Shown: piece by piece, positions 25,962-33,027 of the stretch
Layout: the number at the start of each line of letters is the position of its first letter
How positions within the stretch are numbered: the stretch's first letter is position 1
Assembly: GCA_034189065.1 (NCBI GenBank)
Contig: JAXHVQ010000023.1
Location: 1 to 54,074, forward strand
Reading direction: 5' to 3'
DNA from: FACHB-1406 sp034189065
Lineage (GTDB): Bacteria > Cyanobacteriota > Cyanobacteriia > Cyanobacteriales > Spirulinaceae
DNA: 54,074 bases
Notes under the pieces: generated by a model
Databases searched by the model: none
Told to the model about the DNA's origin: nothing
Seen by the model: only the letters and a program-made list of their open reading frames with translations
Position numbers and translations under genes: made by a program

Positions 25962-26387
25962 AACTTCAGAGACTAACCCCAGTTGTTGCATGACTTTTAA
26001 AAGGTTGCACTCGTACCACCACTCTGTAATTTTATTGTCAGCAATTCGCAGTAATGTAAAGTCATTGATTTTAATAGGCTTCCCTGTTGGCGCATTCCCC
26101 AAAAACTCTCCCGTGTGCGTCCCTTGTAACGTCGTGCGATATACAACTTTATCCCCTTCGGCGAGCGTATCTTCAATTGTATTATGGATGTCTGGAAATC
26201 CCTGAAATAAATTGGCATTGAACTCTTTATTCGCCTCCAATCCAACAATTGGCTCTGCCGAACTGTTGAAGTGATAGATAACATCGGCGCTTACGAGCTC
26301 GTCCCAAACCCTTCGCCAGTTAGGATTTGTCCCCCAACCTTCCTTAGCAAAGCGCAGGGCGATCGCTCTATTTTGTTCAACAGACAT
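25956..26387 (-). CDS. SnoaL-like ester cyclase family protein
   Basis: A 143-residue protein of the SnoaL-like polyketide cyclase/ester cyclase fold (NTF2-like). It carries the typical NRAIALRFAKEGWGTNPNW start, the GLEANKEFNANLFQGFPDIH segment and the C-terminal FTLLRIADNKITEWWYECN. Many relatives in such contexts are small-molecule-binding or detoxifying proteins without known substrate. It is divergent from a TetR regulator, with one operator palindrome 28 bases upstream of its ATG, so its expression is probably repressed by that regulator. The stop codon lies inside a dispersed repeat. Confidence 0.88.
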   Translation of the reverse strand: MSVEQNRAIALRFAKEGWGTNPNWRRVWDELVSADVIYHFNSSAEPIVGLEANKEFNANLFQGFPDIHNTIEDTLAEGDKVVYRTTLQGTHTGEFLGNAPTGKPIKINDFTLLRIADNKITEWWYECNLLKVMQQLGLVSEVL

Positions 26388-26414
26388 AAGAAAAGCTCCT
26401 TAACACTTTTTGGG

Positions 26415-26428
26415 ATACGTTGCCGTAT
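26415..26428. promoter_or_regulatory. TetR operator candidate 1
   Basis: ATACGTTGCCGTAT is a perfect inverted repeat of ATACG around a 4-base centre. It lies 28 bases upstream of the SnoaL gene start, in its promoter region. A second site with the same arms and spacing is at 26464-26477. Confidence 0.75.
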
Positions 26429-26463
26429 GGTTGTAGAGTAGCATTCAGATTACGAAACTGTCA

Positions 26464-26477
26464 ATACGGAGGCGTAT
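26464..26477. promoter_or_regulatory. TetR operator candidate 2, overlapping the start codon
   Basis: ATACGGAGGCGTAT has the same ATACG-N4-CGTAT structure as site 1. Its centre includes the GGAGG ribosome-binding site, and its last bases are part of the ATG of the TetR gene. Bound repressor would block its own expression. Confidence 0.75.
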
Positions 26478-27036
26478 GGTAAAAAAAATAAAGACTTCTA
26501 AGCTTGGAAAGCAGGACTGGACTGACTTAGGGCTAAAAGTTTTAGCTGAGAGCGGAGTTGAAGCGGTGCGAGTTGAGCCACTTGCTAAATTACTCAACGT
26601 GACAAAGGGAAGTTTCTACTGGCATTTCAAGAATCGAGAAGAGCTATTAGCGACAATTTTGGAGAAGTGGATTGAGAATCAGACAGACAGTATTATCGAG
26701 CAGATCGAAGCAATGGGCGGCGATGCAGTTACTAAACTCCTCCACTTATTTGAACTCGCGGTTCAAGATGATGGTCGGGTTGAGAATGCAATCCGAGCTT
26801 GGGCAACGAGAGATTCTAACATTGCCCTTGCGCTCAACCAAGTCGATCGCCACCGTTTAGACTATACGATGAATTTATTTTTAGAGGTAGGTTTCACACC
26901 ATTTGAAGCGATGGTGCGCGCTCGAATGGTTTATTATGCGTTAGTTGGAGAATTCACTATAGGGACTCGAACTAATCAAGCCGAACGGTTAGCGGAAATA
27001 CAACTTCAGCACGCGATTCTTATCCGTCAAGATTGA
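26476..27036 (+). CDS. TetR family transcriptional regulator
   Basis: A 186-residue repressor. The N-terminal helix-turn-helix is clear (residues about 13-60, with VEPLAKLLNVTKGSFYWHFKNREELL). The C-terminal helical domain would bind an unknown ligand. It is transcribed divergently from a SnoaL-like gene. The 88-base intergenic region holds two identical-structure palindromes, one covering this gene's own GGAGG and start codon, which strongly suggests autorepression and joint control. The downstream gap (27037-27203) contains no gene. Confidence 0.95.
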   Translation: MVKKIKTSKLGKQDWTDLGLKVLAESGVEAVRVEPLAKLLNVTKGSFYWHFKNREELLATILEKWIENQTDSIIEQIEAMGGDAVTKLLHLFELAVQDDGRVENAIRAWATRDSNIALALNQVDRHRLDYTMNLFLEVGFTPFEAMVRARMVYYALVGEFTIGTRTNQAERLAEIQLQHAILIRQD

Positions 27037-27203
27037 ATATTGAACCAATATAGGTATTGCCGGTTTGTAAGCAGGGTAAGCGCATCTTAAATGCGTATCA
27101 GCTTATCTCAACCTTATAAAAGTCATTTCCCTTATTTTTTTTTATAGGGATGTTATGGACTATGGCAGAAATTACTACATTCAATAGGAAGAGACAGAAA
27201 ATG

Positions 27204-27431
27204 TCAAGAAGAATTTAAGCGACGATCGTAAAGAGGCGATGGACTCAGGAAACTCTTGATTTCAACGGCAATTCTTCGCCCTTCTCGTTCGGCAGCTAAG
27301 AGTTTTTCTGCACCCAAATCTACTAAAACTCTACGACGACCGACTTTTAAAGTCAAAGGGTCGTCAGTAATGAGCCAACCCTCCTTTTCTAAAGCCGTGC
27401 GTACCGTATCATGATAAATATCCTTTGCCAA
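27204..27431 (-). pseudogene. xisH: Truncated xisH
   Basis: The 75-residue frame matches the N-terminal half of XisH, the fdxN-element excision controlling factor family (about 138 residues in full). MAKDIYHDTVRTALEKEGW, the ITDDPLTLKVGRRRVLVDLG core and VEIKSFLSPS are present. After that the sequence diverges (LYDRRLNSS) and stops, losing the conserved second half. The usual xisI partner is missing. XisH has an endonuclease-like fold, and XisH-XisI pairs are widespread accessory genes in cyanobacteria. This copy is very likely non-functional. Confidence 0.8.
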
Positions 27432-27467
27432 GTTAGCTCCTTTCTCGATTCAACCCGCGAAACCTGC

Positions 27468-29120
27468 CTACGCTTGGGCTAAATGGCGATGGACAAACTG
27501 CACGCAAATCGAACCTTCGCCAACGCCAGAAGCCACGCGCTTAATAGAACCGTGACGCACGTCGCCTACTGCAAAGATTCCCGGTACATTGGTTTCGAGT
27601 AAAAAGCGATCGCGGTCCAACGGCCAAGGAACCCCTTCCATAATATCCGGCCCGGTACGCAAAAATCCCCGCTCATCTCGCTCTAAAACACCCTCCAGCC
27701 AGTCGGTACTGGGAGTCGCGCCAATAAAAATAAACAAGGAGTTGGTCTCAAAGGTCTTCACCTCTCCCGTTTGGCTATCTTTAACCAAAATCTTCTCTAG
27801 GCGATCGCTTCCTCGGGCCTCCACTACGCTATGAAACGGCAACACCTCAATATTCTCCGTCTCTTCAATTTGATCGATCAGGTACTGGGACATACTTTTT
27901 GTCAGCGACTCCCCTCGCACCAAAATCCGCACCTTGCGCGCATACTTAGAAAAATACATCGCCGCCTGACCTGCTGAGTTCGCCCCACCCACTAAATAAA
28001 CCTCCTCATCTTTGCACGCCGCCGCTTCGGTTTGCGCCGCACCGTAGTACACCCCCGCGCCGGTAAACTTTTCGACCCCCGGCACCTTCAACCTGCGCCA
28101 AGACACGCCCATCGCCAGAATCAAGGCGTGACAGCTAATTTCGCTGCCATCCGACAGCGCGATCGCGTGATACCCCTCCTCGCTGCGAATCGCCGTCGCC
28201 TCCTGGGGTGCGAGAATTTCCACCCCAAACCGTTTTGCCTGAGTCACGGCGCGGCGCGCTAAGTCGCTTCCACTCAGTCCCACCGGAAAACCCAAATAAT
28301 TTTCGATGCGAGAACTGGTCCCCGCCTGTCCGCCCGGGGCCTCCCGTTCGATAGCCACCGTATGCAGCCCCTCCGACGCGCCATACACCGCCGCTGCCAA
28401 CCCCGCCGGACCGCCGCCAATGACGACTAAATCGTAGAAGGGGTTTTTGGCTTCGGTTTGCATTCCCACTCGCTGGGCCAATTCTGCCGTAGTAGGCTTG
28501 ACTAATTTATCGCCATCTGGTAGGAGAACTAGGGGCAAACAAGGATTATCCTTTTCCCCGGCGTAGGTCACGAGTTGCTGCGCCTCGCGGTTGCTTTCGA
28601 TATCCAACCAGCGATAGGGAATTTGGTTGCGCGCGAGGAAATCTCGAAGGGCGTGGGAATTGGGAGACCAGCGATCGCTAACGATCTTCACCCCTTTAAA
28701 TTCGGGCTTAAACGTCGCTTGCCAGTCGTTAATTAAATCGTCGAGAACCGGGTAAAGCTTTTCTTCGGGCGGATCCCAGGGCTTGAGGAGATAGTAATCC
28801 AGTTGAGCGGCGTTAATCGCCTCAATTGCGGCATTGGTATCGGCATAAGCAGTGAGGAGCGATCGCTTCGCCATCGGAAAAATCTCCGCCGCCCGAGTCA
28901 GAAACTCAACCCCGCTCATTTGAGGCATTCGCTGATCGGCCAAGAACAGCGCAACCGTATCGCCGCGCAACTTAAGCTGTTGTACCGCATCTAAGGCTGT
29001 TGCGCCAGAATCGGCCCGAACAATGCGAAAGCGATCGCCGTACCGAGCGCGTAAATCCCGAGCGATCGCCTGAAGTACCGCAGGATCGTCGTCAATGGTG
29101 AGAATGACCGGTTTGTTCAT
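27468..29120 (-). CDS. Response regulator fused to thioredoxin-reductase-like flavoprotein
   Basis: A 550-residue fusion. Residues 1-125 form a receiver domain with acidic pair Asp10-Asp11, phosphoacceptor Asp62 (FLADQRMPQMSG) and a Lys in LLKPWDP. Residues about 145-215 resemble a glutaredoxin-like fold, but the CxxC position reads SPNS (WSPNSHALRDFLARNQIPY). From about 230 a thioredoxin-reductase-like domain has FAD motif VVIGGGPAGLAAAVYGA, NAD(P)H motif VYLVGGANSAGQAA and a C-terminal GIFAVGDVRHG. The catalytic CxxC is replaced by YYGAAQTEA. Many databases name such proteins 'fused response regulator/thioredoxin-disulfide reductase', but no dithiol remains. The cNMP-binding kinase at 23567-24979 is the likely partner. 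Confidence 0.9.
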   Translation of the reverse strand: MNKPVILTIDDDPAVLQAIARDLRARYGDRFRIVRADSGATALDAVQQLKLRGDTVALFLADQRMPQMSGVEFLTRAAEIFPMAKRSLLTAYADTNAAIEAINAAQLDYYLLKPWDPPEEKLYPVLDDLINDWQATFKPEFKGVKIVSDRWSPNSHALRDFLARNQIPYRWLDIESNREAQQLVTYAGEKDNPCLPLVLLPDGDKLVKPTTAELAQRVGMQTEAKNPFYDLVVIGGGPAGLAAAVYGASEGLHTVAIEREAPGGQAGTSSRIENYLGFPVGLSGSDLARRAVTQAKRFGVEILAPQEATAIRSEEGYHAIALSDGSEISCHALILAMGVSWRRLKVPGVEKFTGAGVYYGAAQTEAAACKDEEVYLVGGANSAGQAAMYFSKYARKVRILVRGESLTKSMSQYLIDQIEETENIEVLPFHSVVEARGSDRLEKILVKDSQTGEVKTFETNSLFIFIGATPSTDWLEGVLERDERGFLRTGPDIMEGVPWPLDRDRFLLETNVPGIFAVGDVRHGSIKRVASGVGEGSICVQFVHRHLAQA

Positions 29121-29401
29121 AACACAAGGGGAAGAATTCGGGACTCAGCAGAGCGCAAAGAGGAGTCAGTATTGTCGAGTTATTCTACCATTTTTCCCGA
29201 CTGCGGCGACGAAGCGCACTTGCGGTAGATAGGCGAACTTTCCTTAAACAGTCCCATACCTTAACATCAGTGCATAATAAAACCGAAGTCCGAGCCCCAA
29301 ACAGAGCGATGACCAAACCCTTATTTCGACCGCCCCGCCTTTGGGTAGGCGCTACAGCCGATGACCAACCTCGCCATGCCACCTGGCTCGAACTATTTTA
29401 C

Positions 29402-29785
29402 CAAAAATACTGGGTCTAAAGCCCCGTCCTTCGGCATTGCTCGCCGAACACTTTCAAGACGGCTTCTTGCACCGTCCTCAAGACCCGTGAAACCTACGAC
29501 TGCCGTGAGATGTCCGCTCTCGAACCTCGCTACCGGGCGGTACGCTTTCTTTGAACCTCCCATACCCACAAAAAGCGGGTATGGGATGTCCCATCGCTCG
29601 CGACGGATGATTTTCTGCTATGATACCTTCAAATACCGTCGGGCAGACGGAAATTAACGCCTCCCGAGAGCTCGATCTCTGCGCGAGTGGGGAAAACTTG
29701 CTCATCGTAAATCGGCTCGAAGAAAGAGGAAATCCAAGTAGTGATATTTGGAATCCCCGCGCGTTCGCGCCGGGGAGGATGTCAA
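29402..29785 (+). mobile_element. IS200/IS605 (IS608-like) mini-element
   Basis: The 384-bp element sits immediately 3' of TTAC (29398-29401) and ends in TCAA (29782-29785); these are exactly the left and right cleavage tetranucleotides described for IS608. There is no target duplication, as is usual for this group. The left end has an imperfect hairpin (CCGTC 29424 with GACGG 29458, inner TTCGGC/GCCGAA). A 9-bp inverted repeat CCCATACCC/GGGTATGGG lies at 29559-29585. The right part encodes VGQTEINASRELDLCASGEN, resembling a TnpB C-terminus, followed by a GC-rich hairpin. No transposase gene is inside, so it can move only if TnpA is supplied in trans. Confidence 0.82.
29645..29785 (+). ncRNA. 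Candidate omegaRNA (reRNA) at the element's right end
   Basis: TnpB-associated guide RNAs are made from the right end of IS200/IS605 elements and overlap the tnpB 3' end. This region fits: remnant tnpB C-terminal coding text, then TTTGGAATCCCCGCGC, a hairpin CCCCGCGCG/CGCGCCGGGG (about 29755-29775) and GGAGGATGTCAA. The guide would be the flanking bases GACCTCGTATTTGTCG, which belong to ltrA. Expression is not demonstrable from sequence. Confidence 0.4.
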
Positions 29786-30930
29786 GACCTCGTATTTGTC
29801 GTCGCCGTCTCTCAACTGGCTCATACATTGAGTACCGATGTCACGCTCAAGGGCTTTTTCGGTTATGTGGCGCTCTTTATTCCAGTGTGGTGGGCTTGGA
29901 TTGGCACGACGTTTTATGCCAATCGCTTTGACAGCGACGATGCCATTCACCGCATTTTGATGGGGCTACAGATGCTGGCAGTAGCGGCTTTGGCTGTCCA
30001 TGTCAGCCACGGTTTGGGAGAAAGTTCGGTTGGTTTTGCCCTCGCTTATGCAACGTCTCGACTGTTGCTGGTGCTGGAATATCTGTGGGCGGGGTGGCAT
30101 CTTTCCGCCGCGCGAGGGCTGACTCAGCGCTATGCTGCGGGGTTTGGTTTGGGGGTTTTGCTGTGGCTAATTTCTGCTTTCGTGCCTCCGCCGCTGCGGT
30201 TTGTTTTATGGGCAGCGGGTTTAGCCATTGACTTTGCGACTCCCCTCAGCGCCAGTGCCGCCATTCAGCAGTTTCCGCCCCATGCCGAGCATTTGCCGGA
30301 ACGCTTTGGGTTGTTTACCATTATTGTTTTGGGCGAGGCGATTATTGCGGTGGTGAATGGCGTTTCGGAGATGGATTGGGGAATGGCAAGTACGATTTGT
30401 GCGATCGCGGGTTTTGTCACGGCGTTTTCCCTCTGGTGGATTTATTTTGAAAATGTTTCGGGTTCGATTTTTCGATTGGCCCCGACATCGAGACATCTCC
30501 AAGTTTTACAGCTTTGGCTTTACATTCATTTGCCCTTAGTTATCGGTCTTGCTGCCTTGGGTGTGGGAGTAGAAAAGGGGATTATTTATGCGGGCGAAGT
30601 CGCAGTTCTTCCTACGCCGGAACGCTGGCTATTGTGCGGTTCTGTCGCGCTGTGCTACGCTGCTCTAGCGGTTCTCCACCGCCTGGGGATTATTTATTTG
30701 TGCAAAGGTCGCACTCGCCATCGTTTGGGCGGTATGGTTGCGATGTTAGTGTTAGCTGGTGCGGGCGGGACTCTTTCTCCCGTGGGGATTATGACCGGCG
30801 TTGCTTTTGTGGGTTTGGTTCAGGTCGGACTAGATGTGTATCAGGGGAAGGCAGCAATTTCACTGAAAATTAAAAATTAAAAATTAAAAATGGATTTACA
30901 GCTTGTAAACTTTTAACGAACTTCTGACCC

Positions 30931-31956
30931 ATGACTAATGACAATCTCTTTAATACCATTGAAGAATTAGTTCTTTGCGCTTCTCCAAGCGGCAGGGAAG
31001 AAGAAATCGATCGCGTCCTCTTGAATCGCTTTCAAACATTGGGAGTCGAAACCGAACAAGATGCGGCTGGTAATATTATCGCTAAAATTCCAGGTCGTTC
31101 CCCAGGCGCGATCGCGATTACCGCTCACAAAGATGAAATTGGGGCGTTAGTTAAGGGAATCACCCCAAAAGGACATCTGCACATTCGTAAATTGGGTGGC
31201 TCTTTTCCTTGGGTTTACGGTGAAGGGGTTGTCGATATTTTAGGCGATTATACAACACTTTCAGGCATTCTTTCCTTTGGTTCTCGTCACGTCTCCCACG
31301 AATCTCCCCAAAAAGCCCAACAAAATAAAGCTCCCCTCTTGTGGGAAAATGCTTGGGTGGAAACGAAGTGCAGCCTGCGGGAATTAGCAGAAGCGGGCGT
31401 TCGTCCGGGGACGCGCGTTGTTGTCGGCAAGCATCGCAAACGTCCCCTACGGCTGAAAGAGTATATTGCCAGTTATACCCTTGATAATAAAGCCTCTGTT
31501 GCAATTTTGTTGGCGCTGGCGGAATGTTTAAAAGAACCCGCCGTCGATGTCTATTTAGTCGCCTCTGCCAAAGAAGAAGTCGGTGCAATTGGGGCGCTGT
31601 ACTTTACGCAAAATCACCGTCTCGATGCTTTAATTGCTCTGGAGATTTGCCCAATTTCCACAGAATATCCTATTCAAGAAGGGGCAATGCCGGTTATTTT
31701 ATCCCAAGATGGCTATGGGATTTACGACGAAGGACTCAACCTGGAACTGCAACAGGCGGCAGAGCGCGAGGGAGTTGTCTTACAATGGGCGGCAATTAGC
31801 GGGTTTGGCAGCGATGCTTCCATCGCCATGAAATTCGGTCGCGTCGGACGAGCGGCTTGTTTGGGCTTTCCCACGCAAAATACCCACGGCTACGAAATTG
31901 CCCATCTCGGCGCGATCGCTAATTGCATTACAGTATTGCACAGTTATTGTTCCTAA
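30931..31956 (+). CDS. M42 family metallopeptidase
   Basis: A 341-residue dinuclear zinc aminopeptidase of family M42 (FrvX/PepA-like). Metal and catalytic residues sit in the family motifs: TAHKDEIGAL, SYTLDNKASVAILLA, VASAKEEVGAIGA and the C-terminal NTHGYEIAHL. M42 enzymes form large tetrahedral dodecamers in the cytosol and trim peptides. The length is typical. The gene stands alone between the interrupted ltrA and tRNA-Pro. Some relatives are annotated as endoglucanases, an outdated name; peptidase is the better-supported function. Confidence 0.92.
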   Translation: MTNDNLFNTIEELVLCASPSGREEEIDRVLLNRFQTLGVETEQDAAGNIIAKIPGRSPGAIAITAHKDEIGALVKGITPKGHLHIRKLGGSFPWVYGEGVVDILGDYTTLSGILSFGSRHVSHESPQKAQQNKAPLLWENAWVETKCSLRELAEAGVRPGTRVVVGKHRKRPLRLKEYIASYTLDNKASVAILLALAECLKEPAVDVYLVASAKEEVGAIGALYFTQNHRLDALIALEICPISTEYPIQEGAMPVILSQDGYGIYDEGLNLELQQAAEREGVVLQWAAISGFGSDASIAMKFGRVGRAACLGFPTQNTHGYEIAHLGAIANCITVLHSYCS

Positions 31957-32034
31957 CTCGCTCTCCCCTTCTCCTCTAAATTTCAAGAATGTCGTTTAAA
32001 AGGCGAATTTATGCTAAACTTGGGGGAGCATTTT

Positions 32035-32108
32035 CGGGATGTAGCGCAGCTTGGTAGCGCACTTCGTTCGGGACGAAGGGGCCGCAGGTTCAAATCCTGT
32101 CATCCCGA
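32035..32108 (+). tRNA. tRNA-Pro (CGG)
   Basis: CGGGATG and CATCCCG form the acceptor stem, with A as discriminator. The anticodon stem CTTCG/CGAAG encloses TTCGGGA, giving anticodon CGG. The T arm contains GTTCAAATC. The 74-nt gene lacks an encoded CCA. TATGCT at 32010-32015 is a plausible -10 box. Confidence 0.96.
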
Positions 32109-32516
32109 TTTCAGTCAGCTTAGACATCTCAGCCTTGTTCGACCTTTTCTTCGGTACGCTGAAAAAACCAATTGTGCTGAAAATGTGCTAAAGCGCGACC
32201 AAAAGGTCAAAGGAATGCGCTGGCACGCATCAGCCACCAGTCCCTATTGATAGCAAAATAATGATTGGTTAATAATTATTAATTACTAATTGATAAGAAT
32301 AGCATCATATCGAAGCTTTTCAAGAACTCCAAGGGGAGAACGTTAGTCAAAGCGGTAAAAGCGTTGGCTAAAATAGAAGTGAGGATGCGATCGCGACTTT
32401 CTCAAGAGATCGAGCGCGCGATCGCCATCCTCTTCTCGGTCAGAGTGCGATCGCTGTCTCAGTAGATATTTACGAAAACAACCCAACTTTAAGTTCCCCC
32501 CATCGATCCAAACATT
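32109..32516. other. 408-bp gene-free spacer after tRNA-Pro
   Basis: No gene or IS is recognised. The first part (32110-32250) has balanced composition and could be remnant coding DNA, but no domain can be named. HIP1 sites cluster at 32386-32450. I found no repeat of the tRNA 3' end that would mark an attachment site. Confidence 0.5.
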
Positions 32517-32867
32517 ATGTCAGAATCGCGCAAAATCGAAACAAACTCTTCCGCACCTGGTACTGGTACAGCAGGCAACCTTGAAAGCGATTTTATTAAT
32601 AATCCGCCCCTAAATTTACCAGAAGCCGCCGCAGAAATCCAACAACTGCTCGCTCAACTGGACCATACTTATCCTCCAACAACAGAATCGGAACAACAAG
32701 AGTTCGCCGATCGCGTAAATGAAGAAATTCGGACCAATGCTCAAATTCGCGACATGATTTTAGTGGGGGGAATTGAATTGATCGAGATTCTCTGTCCGCC
32801 CCTGGGAATTCCCATCGAAGTGGGCAAACAATGGCTGGAAACGGCGAAGACCGCTCAAGCATCCTGA
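32517..32867 (+). CDS. Small helical protein resembling an accessory domain of cyanobacterial effectors
   Basis: A 116-residue soluble protein. The first 30 residues are Ser/Thr/Gly-rich and look disordered. The rest (NPPLNLPEAAAEIQQLLAQL, then DHTYPPTTESEQQEFADRVN) is helical. From memory it resembles a module often found at the end of cyanobacterial pentapeptide-repeat and effector-type proteins (the AAAEIQQLLxQLxxTYPxxT pattern). Here it stands alone. The last helix (IELIEILCPPLGIPIEVGKQWL) is amphipathic to hydrophobic. The function is unknown, and the resemblance needs a profile search. Confidence 0.6.
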   Translation: MSESRKIETNSSAPGTGTAGNLESDFINNPPLNLPEAAAEIQQLLAQLDHTYPPTTESEQQEFADRVNEEIRTNAQIRDMILVGGIELIEILCPPLGIPIEVGKQWLETAKTAQAS

Positions 32868-32992
32868 AGTGAGAATTCATCTTCGCGCCCATCAGAATTC
32901 AGGAGCCATAACCTATAAGTTTTTAGGTTTTAGGTTTTAGGTTTTAGGTTTTGTCACAGTCCATAACTCATAACCCATAATCCATAACCCGT

Positions 32993-33020
32993 GTACGGAC
33001 GTTATATATAACGTCCCTAC
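32993..33020. repeat. 28-bp palindrome, GTAGGGACGTT family (ATATAT centre)
   Basis: One arm reads GTACGGACGTTAT and the other ATAACGTCCCTAC, with a single mismatch. The outer arms match the palindromes at 7205-7232 and 46759-46786, but the centre differs. It lies 8 bases from the end of the AAA/GGDEF gene. Confidence 0.8.
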
Positions 33021-33027
33021 GAATCAC

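Larger units (their letters stand above)
29309..30880 (+). pseudogene. ltrA: ltrA (low temperature requirement protein A), split by insertion
   Basis: The LtrA family membrane protein begins with ATG at 29309 and reads MTKPLFRPPRLWVGATADDQ, then PRHATWLELFY to base 29401. A 384-bp element (29402-29785) follows, and the LtrA reading resumes exactly at DLVFVVAVSQLAHTLS. Joined across the insertion, the junction WLELFY-DLVFVV is the expected family motif. The remainder is intact, with about ten membrane helices to 30880. The insertion brings in-frame stop codons. A GTG inside the element (29741) opens a frame into LtrA, so a protein with a foreign 15-residue start remains possible. Precise excision would restore a gene of about 396 codons. 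Confidence 0.88.

Noticed and set aside
32035..32516. tRNA-Pro as the attachment site of an integrated element
   Set aside because: No integrase gene and no repeat of the tRNA 3' end were found downstream.
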